DNA from: Ophiodon elongatus
Taxonomy: Eukaryota > Chordata > Actinopteri > Perciformes > Hexagrammidae
Assembly: GCA_016806645.1 (NCBI GenBank)
Contig: JACSYO010001311.1
Location: 295,001-359,000, forward strand
Direction: 5' to 3'
DNA: 64,000 nucleotides
Of this stretch, positions 1-11,700 are shown in pieces. A program made the position numbers and the translations under genes. How positions within the stretch are numbered: the stretch's first letter is position 1; each line of letters starts with the position of its first letter. The notes below the pieces were generated by a model that did no database searches, had not been told where the DNA came from, and was given only the letters and a program-made list of their open reading frames with translations.

Positions 1-484
1 TCTTTGCTAAGCTAACTGGCTGCTGGCTATAGCCAAAACTCTCTGCAAGTGTATTCCCAAATATATCTATTATTTTGTTGCACACAACAAGGGCTGGATA
101 CTGACATGTATGAACTGTTACATTGTACTGCCTGTTGTACGAACCCATCCTTTAAAGAACGTAGATAGTGGATAGAACAGCCTGTCAAGTCCGGTGAGAT
201 TCAATAAAATAGTCCCAGTAACAATGGAAAAGATGCATATTTTTCAATTAGCCTAAACATATACGGTATGCAGACCCGGACTGGCTATCGGGAGCAACGT
301 TTTTCTTGACTTTAGAAATAGTTGTCCGAAGCAAATACATTTTGCTCATTAAAGAAGGTATTTTATAAGATAATATGGCTGTATCACCTGTTTCTTTTTC
401 CTCCTACCATAACCGACTGTATCAGATGAGCCAAATAAACATGCTGCAATCTTACATCTCATTGTTTCGATGTCACTGTTGCAG
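1..484. other. il23r intron sequence at window edge
   Basis: I see no coding exon here. The stretch lies upstream of the transmembrane exon acceptor at 483-484, so it should be intron of the receptor gene, whose ectodomain exons would lie to the left of the window. The first bases resemble a GCTAA-rich phrase that also occurs near 34480-34515, suggesting repeat-derived sequence. Confidence 0.5.
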
Positions 485-581
485 CGGAGACCCAACTATA
501 CCCCGTCGTTCTGTGTGCAGTCGCCGCCACGATCTTGATGGTTCTGTGGTGTCTGTACCGCAGTTCAGCAGTAAAGCAGAG
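485..581 (+). CDS. il23r: il23r transmembrane exon
   Basis: The acceptor is the AG at 483-484 after a pyrimidine-rich stretch, and the donor is AG|GTATGT at 582. The exon starts in phase 1 and ends in phase 2. It encodes the end of the extracellular stalk (ETQLY), the transmembrane helix and the basic cytoplasmic anchor (RSSAVKQR). Confidence 0.7.
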
Positions 582-1347
582 GTATGTGAGCAACACAAAA
601 CAATTGTTGTCAAAGAAATGGTGCAGAAATAACAAAAAACATATATATGTTGCTATTAAACTTCCCATGCCATATTGTTTTCCATATTTCCCCCCTCAGG
701 TTTTGGGTGTATTTTCAGTGCCTCATGCTCGACGTTGTGCCGGATCCTGCAAACAGCAAATGGGCAAAAGAGTGCACGCAGGAGAAGGTAATATTATAAA
801 AGTGGATCAAATACAAAACTACTGTAAATTGCAATTCAATGATCCGAGTTTAAGCCTGTGTCTCCCTTCAAAACAGGGTAAGATTAACCTCAAGCTGCAG
901 CTGAGTAACTCCAGTGTAACCGAGGAGGAAGAGGAGCCCATCCTGGTGGATGTGGAGGAGTTGCCCAAGCAGAGCAGCGAGGTCGGTGACGTCTCCTCGC
1001 GGGTCGCTCCTCAATCCAGACAGAGGCCTGAGACGGAGCCGGCCACGGGGCTCTACCCTCTGACCAACTACATCAAGAGCTTCTCCCACGACTCAGACAG
1101 CTCCGACCACACGCAGACCTCTCTGGACACCAACACAACCGTGGACTACATCTCCTCCCATGGGCTGGGAAACATGGATGAGGAGGATGAGGAGGTGGAG
1201 GAGGAGGAAGAGGAGGAGGAGTTTGCAGGAATGCTGGGTTTCTTCCCCAGTCACAACATTTTCATAGACCCGATGGAGTTTGGAGGGAAGTTGACTCTGA
1301 ATGCCGTCAAAATTGACTGCAGTGACTTCTTCCTTTCACAACAATAA
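485..1347 (+). CDS. il23r: Interleukin-23 receptor, 3' part (transmembrane and cytoplasmic region)
   Basis: Class I cytokine receptor chain that, with IL12RB1, binds IL-23 at the plasma membrane and signals through JAK2/TYK2 and STAT3. Three coding exons are visible: 485-581, 700-787 and 877-1347, joined in phases 1, 2 and 0. The first encodes a hydrophobic helix (PVVLCAVAATILMVLWCLY) followed by a basic stop-transfer. The second gives a box1-like juxtamembrane PDPANSKW. The third encodes the acidic tail. Two segments recall the human IL23R tail: NTTVDYI (human NTTVVYI) and a C-terminal FFPSHN (human YFPQN). A neighbouring serbp1 also fits, because IL23R and IL12RB2 lie beside SERBP1 in human. 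Ectodomain exons are outside the window. The alternative is il12rb2 or another gp130-family receptor. The tail has a run of about 20 acidic residues and no YxxQ motif. Confidence 0.72.
700..787 (+). CDS. il23r: il23r juxtamembrane (box1) exon
   Basis: The acceptor CCCCTCAG ends at 699 and the donor AAG|GTAATA begins at 788. The exon encodes FWVYFQCLM followed by DVVPDPANSKWAKECTQEK, typical of the JAK-binding box1 segment of gp130-type receptors. It enters in phase 2 and leaves in phase 0. Confidence 0.72.
877..1347 (+). CDS. il23r: il23r last coding exon
   Basis: The acceptor AAACAG ends at 876 and the stop TAA is at 1345-1347. The exon encodes the whole distal cytoplasmic tail with three tyrosines (in TGLYPL, TNYIKS and VDYISS), an acidic run around 1174-1221 and the C-terminal FFPSHNIFIDPMEF segment. 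Confidence 0.75.
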   Translation, partial: GKINLKLQLSNSSVTEEEEEPILVDVEELPKQSSEVGDVSSRVAPQSRQRPETEPATGLYPLTNYIKSFSHDSDSSDHTQTSLDTNTTVDYISSHGLGNMDEEDEEVEEEEEEEEFAGMLGFFPSHNIFIDPMEFGGKLTLNAVKIDCSDFFLSQQ

Positions 1348-1871
1348 GTGTTGATATGAAACCTGAACTCTTTGGTGATTTGAGGTTTGAGTGAAAACCA
1401 TTTTTAGAGGAAGAAGACGGCTAAACGAAAGAGACCGGTGAAAAGTTTCTTTTTTTGCGTCACGAACCTTGCCGCAATTTGCATGAACTACCTCGTTGCT
1501 CATTGAAATCAAAACTCTAACAAAAAGCCCTCTCGCTGAAGTCTTGCAGTGCAGTCATACTTTTTTGAGATTTCTTTTTGTTTTTTCATTTCATGCATTA
1601 CCATAGTTTTGTCTTCAGAGCAGCATTGGACACACTAATATCAAAACGAACACAGCAAAGGCTGCATGAAGGAGTGTGTCAGAGAGTGGGATTCCTGATC
1701 TAACTGTACTAATATATACATCCATAACTAATCTCTATAAACAGATTGTTGTGAAAAGTGACGCCAATGTGGAAGTGCCTTAAACCTGCATTCCTCTGGT
1801 TGCAAAAAGAAGTCTAATTGTATGGAAGTCTATGAGAAAACGATCCTACTTCTTACCTGATTTATTACCTC

Positions 1872-1877
1872 AATAAA
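1872..1877 (+). terminator. il23r: Candidate il23r poly(A) signal
   Basis: AATAAA lies about 525 bases after the stop codon, in AT-rich 3' UTR sequence. A G/T-rich stretch follows within 40 bases. Confidence 0.5.
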
Positions 1878-2099
1878 CATTGTAAATATGAGTTTATGGT
1901 CTCAATCTCTATAGTTTGACGTCTTCTTCAATACAGCATGATGTTCATTTACTAAATGATGGTCCATTTAGAGTCAAATAGACCATGAAGCAGGTTATGC
2001 TTTAGGGCGGGGCTACCTTGTGATTGACAGGTCGCTACAGATACCAGAGATGTATGTCGTCTCTCTAACTGATTGTGATGGCCAGAACCCCAAACTGAA

Positions 2100-4870
2100 G
2101 ACTTTTGAAAAATGTCATGAAGATTTTCAAGAAAAAGTCATCGTAAAATGTATCTATAAATGTCATAAAAAGTCATGTAATACGTATGTAATTTAAAATG
2201 TCATAAAAATATAAGAGAGATTTCATGGGAGTGAAGCAATAATTTATTACACATGCATGATGAAAATGAGTGAAGAGTCTTCGGCGACTCCATCGTGACG
2301 TAGTATATTAAAAGGGAGGGAGGGGGGGGGGAGGGTGGAGGGGGGGGTAGTGATGCTGAGGTTAGATCAAGAACATTCCCCTTGGAGTCCAGACACTGGT
2401 GGTGGTGGTGGTGATGAAGGTCCAATGATGGGATGAGCAGGACTGGGCCCTGCATATGATGGAGGCTGTAGGCGAACGGGGTGGAGGAGGGTTGCATTGG
2501 TTCCTACTGCAATGACAACTGACAGCAGAGGAGAGGAGAGCAGTTATAACATTTTGACAGCAATTATGCGATTGGCTTTGGGAAACTGTGGCAGAATCTG
2601 GTTGGTTAATGTAAAAGTGAACGCCCACAATCAGCTGGTAGAGTAGAAGCCTCAGAGAGGAGGAGGGATATGTGAATGAATGAGAGCGTAAAGAGTCTTC
2701 CTGACTGAACTTCAGCTAATCTTCATATAAAAAAACTGTTACGCAAAAAGTCATTGACTGGTAACATGCAAAAATGTTGTGAGAAAATAGTAAAAAGTAA
2801 TGTCTAAAATGTTATGAAAAAAGTCAGTTTAGTACGTTAAAAAAATATAAAAAGGTCAGAGTATGTTGAAAGATTTGTGGTAAAGTAGGTTTTCAATAAA
2901 AAAAGTAATTGTATAGTTTATCTAATATGTCATGTAAAAGGTCATAGTAAAGTATGTGGAAAATTCTAATGAAAAGTCATAGTACAAATGTTGAAACTGT
3001 TGTCATAGTATTTTATGTAAAAAAAGTCATATAGCATAATGAACTTTTATGAAAAGGTAATAGTAGTGTTTCCAAAACTGTCATGAAAACCCATTGTAAA
3101 GTATGTCTATAAATGCCATAAAAAGTCATAGCCTTATGTTATTGTACCTCAAGTAATTGTATAGTAGGTTGAAAAGGTTTATGAATAAAGTCCTTTAAGT
3201 AAAAGAAAAGTCATAGTAAATTGTTCGGCAAAAGTCATATTAAAGTAGGTCATAAAAATGCCGTAGTATGCATTGTCGAAAACGCTAAAAATAAACTAAG
3301 TAAAAAATGTCATGAAATATTTCATAGTAGAAAAAGGTAAAAAAAGAAATGTTTTACCATGGCATAAAAGGTCAGCATATAGATGAAAGTTAGTTTAATA
3401 TGTCTAACGTGTTAAAAAAAATCAAAGTACAGTATGTGACAAATGTCCTAGTATAGTATGTCAAAAACATAGCATAGTATGTCTAAAATGTTATGAAAAA
3501 AGTCAGTTTAGTACGTTAAAAAAATATAAAAAGGTCAGAGTATGTTGAAAGATTTGTGGTAAAGTAGGTTTTCAATAAAAAAAGTAATTGTATAGTTTAT
3601 CTAATATGTCATGTAAAAGGTCATAGTAAAGTATGTGGAAAATTCTAATGAAAAGTCATAGTACAAATGTTGAAACTGTTGTAAGTCATAGTATTTTATG
3701 TAAAAAAAAGTCATATAGCATAATGAAATTTTATGAAAAGGTAAGAGTAGTGTTTCCAAAACTGTCATGAAAACCCATTGTAAAGTATGTCTATAAATGC
3801 CATAAAAAGTCATAGCCTTATATGTTATTGTACCTCAAGTAATTGTATAGTAGGTTGAAAAGGTTTATGAATAAAGTCCTTTAAGTAAAAAAAAGTCATA
3901 GTAAATTGTTTGGCAAAAGTCATATTAAAGTAGGTCATAAAAATGCCGTAGTATGCATTGTCGAAAACGCTAAAAAAAAAAAAAAATGTCATGAAATATT
4001 TCATAGTAGAAAAAGGTAAAAAAAGAAATGTTTTGCCATGGCATAAAAGGTCAGCATGTAGATGAAAGTTATAGTTTAATATGTCTAACGTGTTGTTAAA
4101 AAAAAATCAAAGTACAGTATGTGACAAATGTCATAGTATAGTATGTCAAAAACATAGAATAGTATGTTGAAAATGTAATGTAAAAAGTCAGAGTACATCA
4201 TGAAGTCATTAGCATGTCGGGAAAAAATCATGAAGAATTCATAGAACATGTCAAAAAAAGTCATAGTATGTTGAAAAGTCATAAAAACGTCAGAATGTCG
4301 AAATAAATCATGAATACATAATATAGCATGTCGAAAAAAGTAATAAAAGTCAAGTATAGTATTGTCGAAAAAGGTCATATAGTATAACATGTCGGAAAAA
4401 AAACATTGTATACTACCTCGAAAAATGTCAAAAGAAATTGTATAGTACGTCGAAAAAGTCATAGTACGGCATGTCAAAAATGTATAGAAAAGAATAGTCA
4501 AAAAATACAGTGACGAGTCAGTATATCAAAAAATTGTTAAGTTAGTGTCAAAAAAATGTCTATAAAAAAATGTATGGAAAAAAGTTATTGTATTTTATGC
4601 CATAAAAGTCCAAAAAGTTGATAAAAAGTTATACAAAGTCATAATATAGTATGTCACTAAAAAAAGTCATAGTAACTTATTATATTTAAGTATATTAAAA
4701 ATTATTGTTAAAAGGCTAGTCTAAAAAAAATGTAGTCTGTAGAAAGATTTAAATGGAAAAAAGTCCAAGTAGCTTGTGTCAAAAAATTTAGCAAACAGGC
4801 ATCCTAAAAAAAAAAAAATCAATAGTATGAATAAAAAATGTAATGAGTTTTCAAAAAAAAATGTTTACAT
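2100..4870. repeat. GTCATA/GTATGTC-rich AT satellite-like array with a 679-bp tandem duplication
   Basis: The region is built of diverged short units such as GTCATAGTA, GTATGTC, AAAAAGTCATA and TTGAAA. It is interrupted at about 2200-2740 by unrelated sequence with G-runs and a (GGT)n tract. Within it, the segment starting at 2801 recurs at 3480 with a 679-bp offset and near-identity for over 600 bp. The two copies span about 2800-3479 and 3479-4160. ORFs here are by-products of the repeat. It separates il23r and serbp1, which are transcribed toward each other. Confidence 0.85.
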
Positions 4871-6660
4871 ACTTTACTTTGACTTGCCCCGTCAGTAAAA
4901 TAATTTCCTCCTAGTACGATATGTGAACATGACCTCGAGCCTACCTGTTTACATATTTCACCAACATTTAAGCCAACACAATGCCACAATTAAAAAAAAA
5001 AAAAAAAAACTTTTCCTTAAGATGTTGCATTGCACATTTCTGTTAAGAGCCCGAAAGCCCATTTTAAATTAAATTTTAAATCACACATTGCAATTCCAAT
5101 GTCTGAATTATTCCCAAGTCAAAAGCTTGTTTCTCTTTGAAAACATGTCCCTGCATCATTACGCCATTAAAATCACTGGCGTTAAATAGTCAAAATGACA
5201 ATACGTCTATCGCACTTATTTCAGGCACAATATATTGTCTAACAAAAGAGAATTTAAAGTTAATTTGACACATTTTGCAAGCCTCGTTCATCTCAACCCT
5301 TAAAATGGAGGTGACCATTTGGCATAATTTTTTTTTTTTTTTGTCAAGTTTCCCCGTTTGGACGCTCACTTTTTAATGGCCGCTCAGTAAACAGATCATG
5401 CATGCGTGTAGATATGTGGTTGTAAGCTGAAGCAAACAGAGCAGGCGCTGTAGATTCATCTCTCCTGCGTGCAGGCAGGATTAAAAACTGACAATGCAAA
5501 AGATTTATCGACCACCTTTATTTTACCGACAGAGGTCTCTAATAGCAGGGCTAGAATTCACACATTTGTAGAGCACTTCAGTTGTTCCACGCAATGAACG
5601 ACTGTATTTCTTTCAGAGCAATTATGCAGTGGTGCCACTGTGGAAGCTACAGGGCAAGTCAACAGTGGAGGAAAATATCAGCACAGAACAGACTGCAAAA
5701 ACACAAACTGAAGCTGGGCTGAGTTTAAACCTGTGGAAGGAGAGGAGTGTGTAAACAGTCGGAGACGGCCTGAGGGCTTCCAGAAGACTCCAGCCACGTC
5801 TCAACTGTGTAAAGACACTTCCTCTCCGTATCACTCTTAAAAGAGGAAAAGCAAAGGCATTAATTGACTTGCAAATGGCAATTCAAAGAGGAAATGTGCG
5901 GCGGGGTGTGGGGGGAAGAGGGAAGGGATATTAGATGTTTTTTTTAGCACCCGGAATACATCAGAAAAAAAAAAAATGGAATAACTTTCTGATTAAAAAT
6001 TAATCCCACTTGACAAATTTCTCCGGATCAATGCAAATTTAGGAGAGTAATCCACAATGCGTTCCTCCTATAGTACATTTCAGTACAAAAGAACTGTAAT
6101 ACAGATTTAGGCGCCATTTCATCAATGCATTTGGATAAAGGCAGAGACGCTCGATCGAAGGATCACGGTGTGTGTCCTACTTGCACCATGTGAAATACAG
6201 TCTCTGCAGGAATTTATGAAAATAGTTAAGATTTACAGGCCGAAGATCATACAAGAATAGACCTCCTGTATAAAATATAAAACAATACCCCAGTGCGAAA
6301 TAAAACAAAAATCCTTAAATCTTAATGAGTGAAGCTGTAACTTCATCAGAAATACCTGTTGTGGCAGAGCGTATGAGCTTGGGTTGGAGCTCCACAGTGC
6401 CTGTTTCAAAAGCGAGCAAGCAATGGCTCAAACCGAGCTAAAGACACCCTTCTTATGCTTACATCTCTAAATGCATATCTTCAAGCAGCAATTACAAAAA
6501 TGTATCAATGGACAATGCATAACCTCTGAAAAAAATACTGTATGAAAACATCCCTGCTACTTTGTTTCCAAGTACAAAACCTCTACCAATAAGTTGCTCC
6601 AGAGTAGCAAGAAGTCCTTTTCTTTTTTTGTTTTTTTTTTGTTAATTTCTGTTTTTTTTT
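4870..6660. other. Intergenic stretch, possibly distal serbp1 3' UTR
   Basis: No gene is recognisable. It contains several poly(A)/poly(T) tracts and a second possible minus-strand poly(A) signal (TTTATT on the plus strand at 5517-5522). A longer serbp1 3' UTR could extend into it. Confidence 0.4.
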
Positions 6661-6677
6661 TCCATCTTCGTTTTGTT

Positions 6678-6683
6678 TTTATT
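6678..6683 (-). terminator. serbp1: Candidate serbp1 poly(A) signal
   Basis: TTTATT on the plus strand reads AATAAA on the minus strand, about 150 bases past the serbp1 stop codon. T-rich tracts nearby (plus strand 6618-6661) would be A-rich in the transcript. Confidence 0.4.
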
Positions 6684-6830
6684 GGGTAAAACTCAGTCCT
6701 CACTTTGAGTGCCATAGTTAATGACAGTCGTCTCCATCATTTCACTTTGCTGAAGGATCCAGGAACATGCAAGCCTCGTAGTGGAGGTGCTCAGGAGGCT
6801 CCTGTAGGCCTGAGGAACAGCAGCCGGGGC

Positions 6831-6887
6831 TTAGGCCAGGGCTGGGAAGGCCTCTGGGTCGTCCACGTTGGGCACAGCCGCAGATGG
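6831..6887 (-). CDS. serbp1: serbp1 last coding exon
   Basis: Encodes PSAAVPNVDDPEAFPALA and the stop TAA (plus-strand 6831-6833). The C terminus matches the family signature VDDPEAFPALA. The acceptor is TTTTCCTCAG. Confidence 0.95.
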   Translation of the reverse strand, partial: PSAAVPNVDDPEAFPALA

Positions 6888-8721
6888 CTGAGGAAAAGCA
6901 AGCAATACGTAGGAGTTAGAAAAATCAAACATTTGAAGATGTGCCTCAAAAGTATGACGGGGATGAAAGGAAATGGAGCGGTAGGGGCTTGGAAATGGCT
7001 TTAAATAATCAAGAATTCAAGTTTCATTGACAAAAAGCCAACTTATTTCAAACCTGGGTACTAATGACATGAGAATATTTACCCTTTCAGGCCTTGGTGC
7101 GCGGACCGGCCTAGTGGCTTCGCCACTGGCGGGGCCGGGTGGCCCACCGCCACCGCGGCCACGACCGCCGCGGCCACCACGTGGTCCACCGCCGCGTCCA
7201 CGACCGGGACGGCCGAGGTCTCCGAAATTGATCTCCAGCTGGGACGTGATGTCATTGGCTGGCTTCCGGAAGTGGTGATCATCGTCAAGCTGAATTAGAA
7301 AAATTGGGTTAAAATCTTATTTTATTTTGTAAGCTTAAAAGCTTTTGGTTAATTTTGTTCACATGTATGACTTGAGTTCAGATAGTGCGCAAAAACAATT
7401 GAGATTTTTTTTTACCTTGGGGTCCTCAGTCTCAGTTTCAATCACCTCTTCTTTCGGCTCCTAATTGGAGAAAAGCAAAGCAACACAAACATTAACACAA
7501 CATACATAAAACATAAATTTTACTATACGAGATGCAAACTCTGAAACTTTTACATATTCTATCGTTAATCGCATATCCGTTCTTATTTGCTGCATCTTTA
7601 TTATCAATTTGATTGCTCGGTTTTATTGCGCAGTTGTTTACCTTTGTTTTAATTTGACTCTTCATTTATCCTTTTGTTCTTCCCTTTATATTAAAGCACT
7701 TTGAAAGGCGGCGTATAAATAAAGATTATTATTAAATAAAAATGCAGAATGAAGGTGAGATTAAAGTGTTGACAGCACATTCAGATACAAACAAAACTAT
7801 GTTAGTGTGCCCATTAGATTGTGCTTTGCATTTAATTGTAGTGATTTATTGCTTAGTAAATTCTCTTCACATCTCTCAACTAAACGGTCATAATCAAAAT
7901 TCACACCGACGTCGCACAGCTACAACTTCCCCCTCTTCCTGAGTGGAGCATGTGATTCAGAGCTATTAAGAAACCGTTTGCTTTTATTCAGCAGCTTATT
8001 AAGACGATTGTGAGGCTTGTGTGAACCGACTGCCCCGAGGTCATTCACAGGAAACTGATGCAGCACTTGTTGGGTGGGGTGCAGTATTTGCACATTTATC
8101 TTATTACATTGCTTTAAAAAAATAAATAATAAAAAAAAGAGTCTCATTTGAACTGACACCAAGAACCTGCAAAAATATTAGTAAAGTCTACCACGTCTAT
8201 CGGTCAACTGAACTTTGATGTGAAATACAGACGCATGACTCACTTCTGCCTTGGACTTGTGCAGCATAAATCCTTTGCACCACTGAGATCCCTCGTTGGG
8301 CTTACGGGTGTTGAACTCCACTTTGGCCCGCTCCTTGTCCTGCATGGCCTTCCATTCATCCAGAGTCATCTCCTTGGGGCCTTCTTCCTTCACTTCCTCA
8401 ACCTCATTCTCCCTTCAACGCACAGACAGACACACGGTGTCACAGCATTAAAGTTTCATATAAAACCAGGTTGTTGGCTGGTGTTCTCGCTTCGAACACT
8501 AGCGACTCCAAACTAATTCTAAGCTGTGAATCCTCAAACATTACAGCAAAACTAAATTACTTATTTGCACGGAAAATAACTTACTTGTTCTCAGAGTCGG
8601 CAGGTGGATGTTCCTCTCCCTCAGGGTTCTCTTCAGTAACGTTTGATTGGTCAATCTCGCTATAAAAAAAAAAAGAAGACATTTCATATGGCTTGGTTTT
8701 GAAAACTGGGGAATCATTTAA

Positions 8722-8780
<59 letters not shown>

Positions 8781-11700
8781 CAACCGCTTACAGCAGGATT
8801 ATTACCTCAAACTAATGCAGTCTAATGTAAATTCTACCTCTATGAAGGTTAGTCGCTTTTTATTGAAGGGTGTAAAATGTTATTTTATATTAATGCATTT
8901 GTACAAGGCTGTATAGTATGTGGTGCTGTTGAATTGCATTGCATTAAAACTCTTGTGTTTCTTATATTTAGTCCACTCCATTTACATCAATGACTGTCAA
9001 CTAATTATTAATAACAGTATGACACAATATAGTTCAACAGCACCACAGACTGCATCCTTCAAAATGACCATCAAGCTGAATCAACATGACACTTTCCACA
9101 AAATGTATTTTAACCTTCATGAAGGTAGGATGTATTGCAGGGCTCGGCTTGGGAACTGGCGGTCCTGCTCGGCTCAAGTACAAAGGGTGGACCGGTAGCT
9201 GGAGAGATGCCAGTTTTGCTCAAGGCAATGCCAAGGTGCCCCTGAACAAGGTGCAAAACCTCTAACTCTTCCAGGGGTGCCTGGTTGCACATCTCTCCAG
9301 CTGCATGTCTGTGGGTCCTGTGTATTTGTGGTCTATGTTTAAAATAACATGGATTAAAAATGTATTTGCTCTTGGGAATTAATAACTTTAAGTAATTCTT
9401 AAAGTAGACATACTGCTCATTTCTAGGTTCATACTAGTATTTTGAGTTTACATGTTTCATGTATAAAAATAAAAAACTGTATTTTCCCCACGGTCTGAAT
9501 ATACCGTATTCACCCCGTCTGAATCTTTGAGTTTTAGCACAATTTAACAGAATTGCGTTGCTAGGTAACAGCTTGGGTCCATGTTTTTTCCTCTACCAGC
9601 TGACTGTGTTCCGTCTAGTCCCACCCCCACTGTGCTGTGATTGGCTAGTACTACTGTGCTGTGATTGGCTAGTACTACTGTGCTGTGATTGGCTAGTACT
9701 GGCTTGTTCTACTGTAGGTAGCTTAAGAATTCCACCATGCTTTTGTGCTACACTGGTTACAGGAAAAAGAGCCGAACAAAGCTGTTACTCATCTGGCGAC
9801 AGCAATGTGCTTTCGAATGCGGTGACAACAGTATGTGGATTTAGCATTAATTTTTTAATTTTACTCATTTAGCGGTTAGTTAGCTAGCTAGCCAATTCCA
9901 CTTTCATGCTACACTGGCTACAGAAATTGAGCGCACTAAACAAGTTTTTCTTCACCAGACATCTCCCTAGGTTTCGTTAACAAACCTACTGGATTAGGTC
10001 TAGCAGAAGATCACAGTTCAAGTTATAATAAACCCCTTCTGGACGAGGACCTATATTCTCCTGTGAGCAGAAACAGTCGAGTCAACGAGTACTCGCCAAT
10101 CACAGCAAGGAGAAGAAAAAAAAAAAAAAACACTACTGCAACTGGAAATCAGCTGGGAAATGGTGGATATATTGTATAGTTGTGAGATCACAACCATATA
10201 GAAATCCTGTCATTTAAAAGGACCTTCAAATTTAGCAAAGGTTACCTAATCAACTGGCAACTTAGTATTTTATTACATATTTTCATATTCAAATAATTTG
10301 TAAATATTCTGAACCAAGATAGGACATGGAATCAATTAGTAAAATCTGAATTGCAAATAAATTTGAATACCTAAGCGTCTCCAAATGAGGCAACTATTAA
10401 ACACTATTCTCTAAAAATACAATAGAATTGTTCTGCAACTCCCCAACTTCTTGTCATGCAAAATTTCTGTGTTGCATGTATAAGAACTTACTGTAGTTCA
10501 TCCTTGACGGTGCCCCAGTTGTGAGGTCCACTTCCACCACGCTTCTCCTCACCCTTCACGCTACTAAAAGAACATTAGCTTTAGACAAGGCAACGACAAA
10601 TGCACCGTGTGAAAACACACCAACGACTTTCACAGACCTGTTGTATATTAAGAATATTTCATATATTTAAGGGGCTATATAAGAAGTGAAACGGTACCTA
10701 GTTCGGTCGCTGCCACTGTGTCTGTCAAATTCGCGTTTTCCTCTGGAGTCAAAGACATCGCCGCGTCCCATGCCGCGTCCTCTTCCACCACGGGACGGGG
10801 CTCTTGGACCGCCACGCCCTCTCATCGGCCTATCACCCACGGGTCTAAAGAGAAAGACACATAACAAGGTCAAATCAAATGGTCATCGGAGCACAGGTTT
10901 CTCTACCTATCAAACGCTTAGCTCTAGGGTAGGCCAAACTTAATGTTTTTTTTTTCTCCTGAAGAGTGACTAAGTGGAACGCAATATTAGCTAAATGTAT
11001 GACAATGGTTACAGAAAACCAGTACATTCATGCATTTTTATGAATGAATACTTGACAGTTAATTAAGATGATTTGATGCCTACAGAAAAAGTGTGATTAA
11101 GGTTTCAAGTTAGCTTAGGTTTACTGATGTTTGAAGTTGGTCTAAATCTATATTTGGACATTTTACATTTATTTTCAATGCATAAATTGAACGCAAGTAC
11201 ACTGGTGAGATAAAGAGCCACAAGTCCTTATATCACTTTGGGGGAAAACTCTAACATGCAAAGCCTTATCATAGTAAGCAACGCCTTTAACAGTTGCCGA
11301 CCCCACCCCCGAGCGCATACTGCTTTTGACTCAAGTGGAGTTAGAAAACACAAAAGGTATAACTGTTGTGGATTAATTCTTCTTTTTCTTATATGGTTGC
11401 TGCTCAATTAAAAAATATCTGCTGATTAGAATATGAACTCACTTTTCCACTGAGAATTCGCCTCCCTCAGGCTTCTCGCCGGTGTAACCAGGAGGCCTCT
11501 CGAATCGACGCGGGGGCCGCCTGTCCACAGGCCGCCTGTCTGTGGGGGGGCGCCCCTCTCCCTGGCCCTGGACCCTGAAGCCGCCTTCGCCCTGGGGTTT
11601 GAAGCCTTCGCCCTCCGGCTTGCGGCCCATTCTCCTCATGCCGGGACCTAGGATTGACCACAACAGGAGGATTAGAGGACCAATAGCAGCGATAGATTAG

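Noticed and set aside
3601..4501. Phe/Tyr/Met-rich minus-strand ORFs
   Set aside because: They lie entirely inside the GTCATA-type array.
5622..5834. 70-codon minus-strand ORF downstream of serbp1
   Set aside because: Short, unlike any family I know, and lies where a serbp1 3' UTR could extend.
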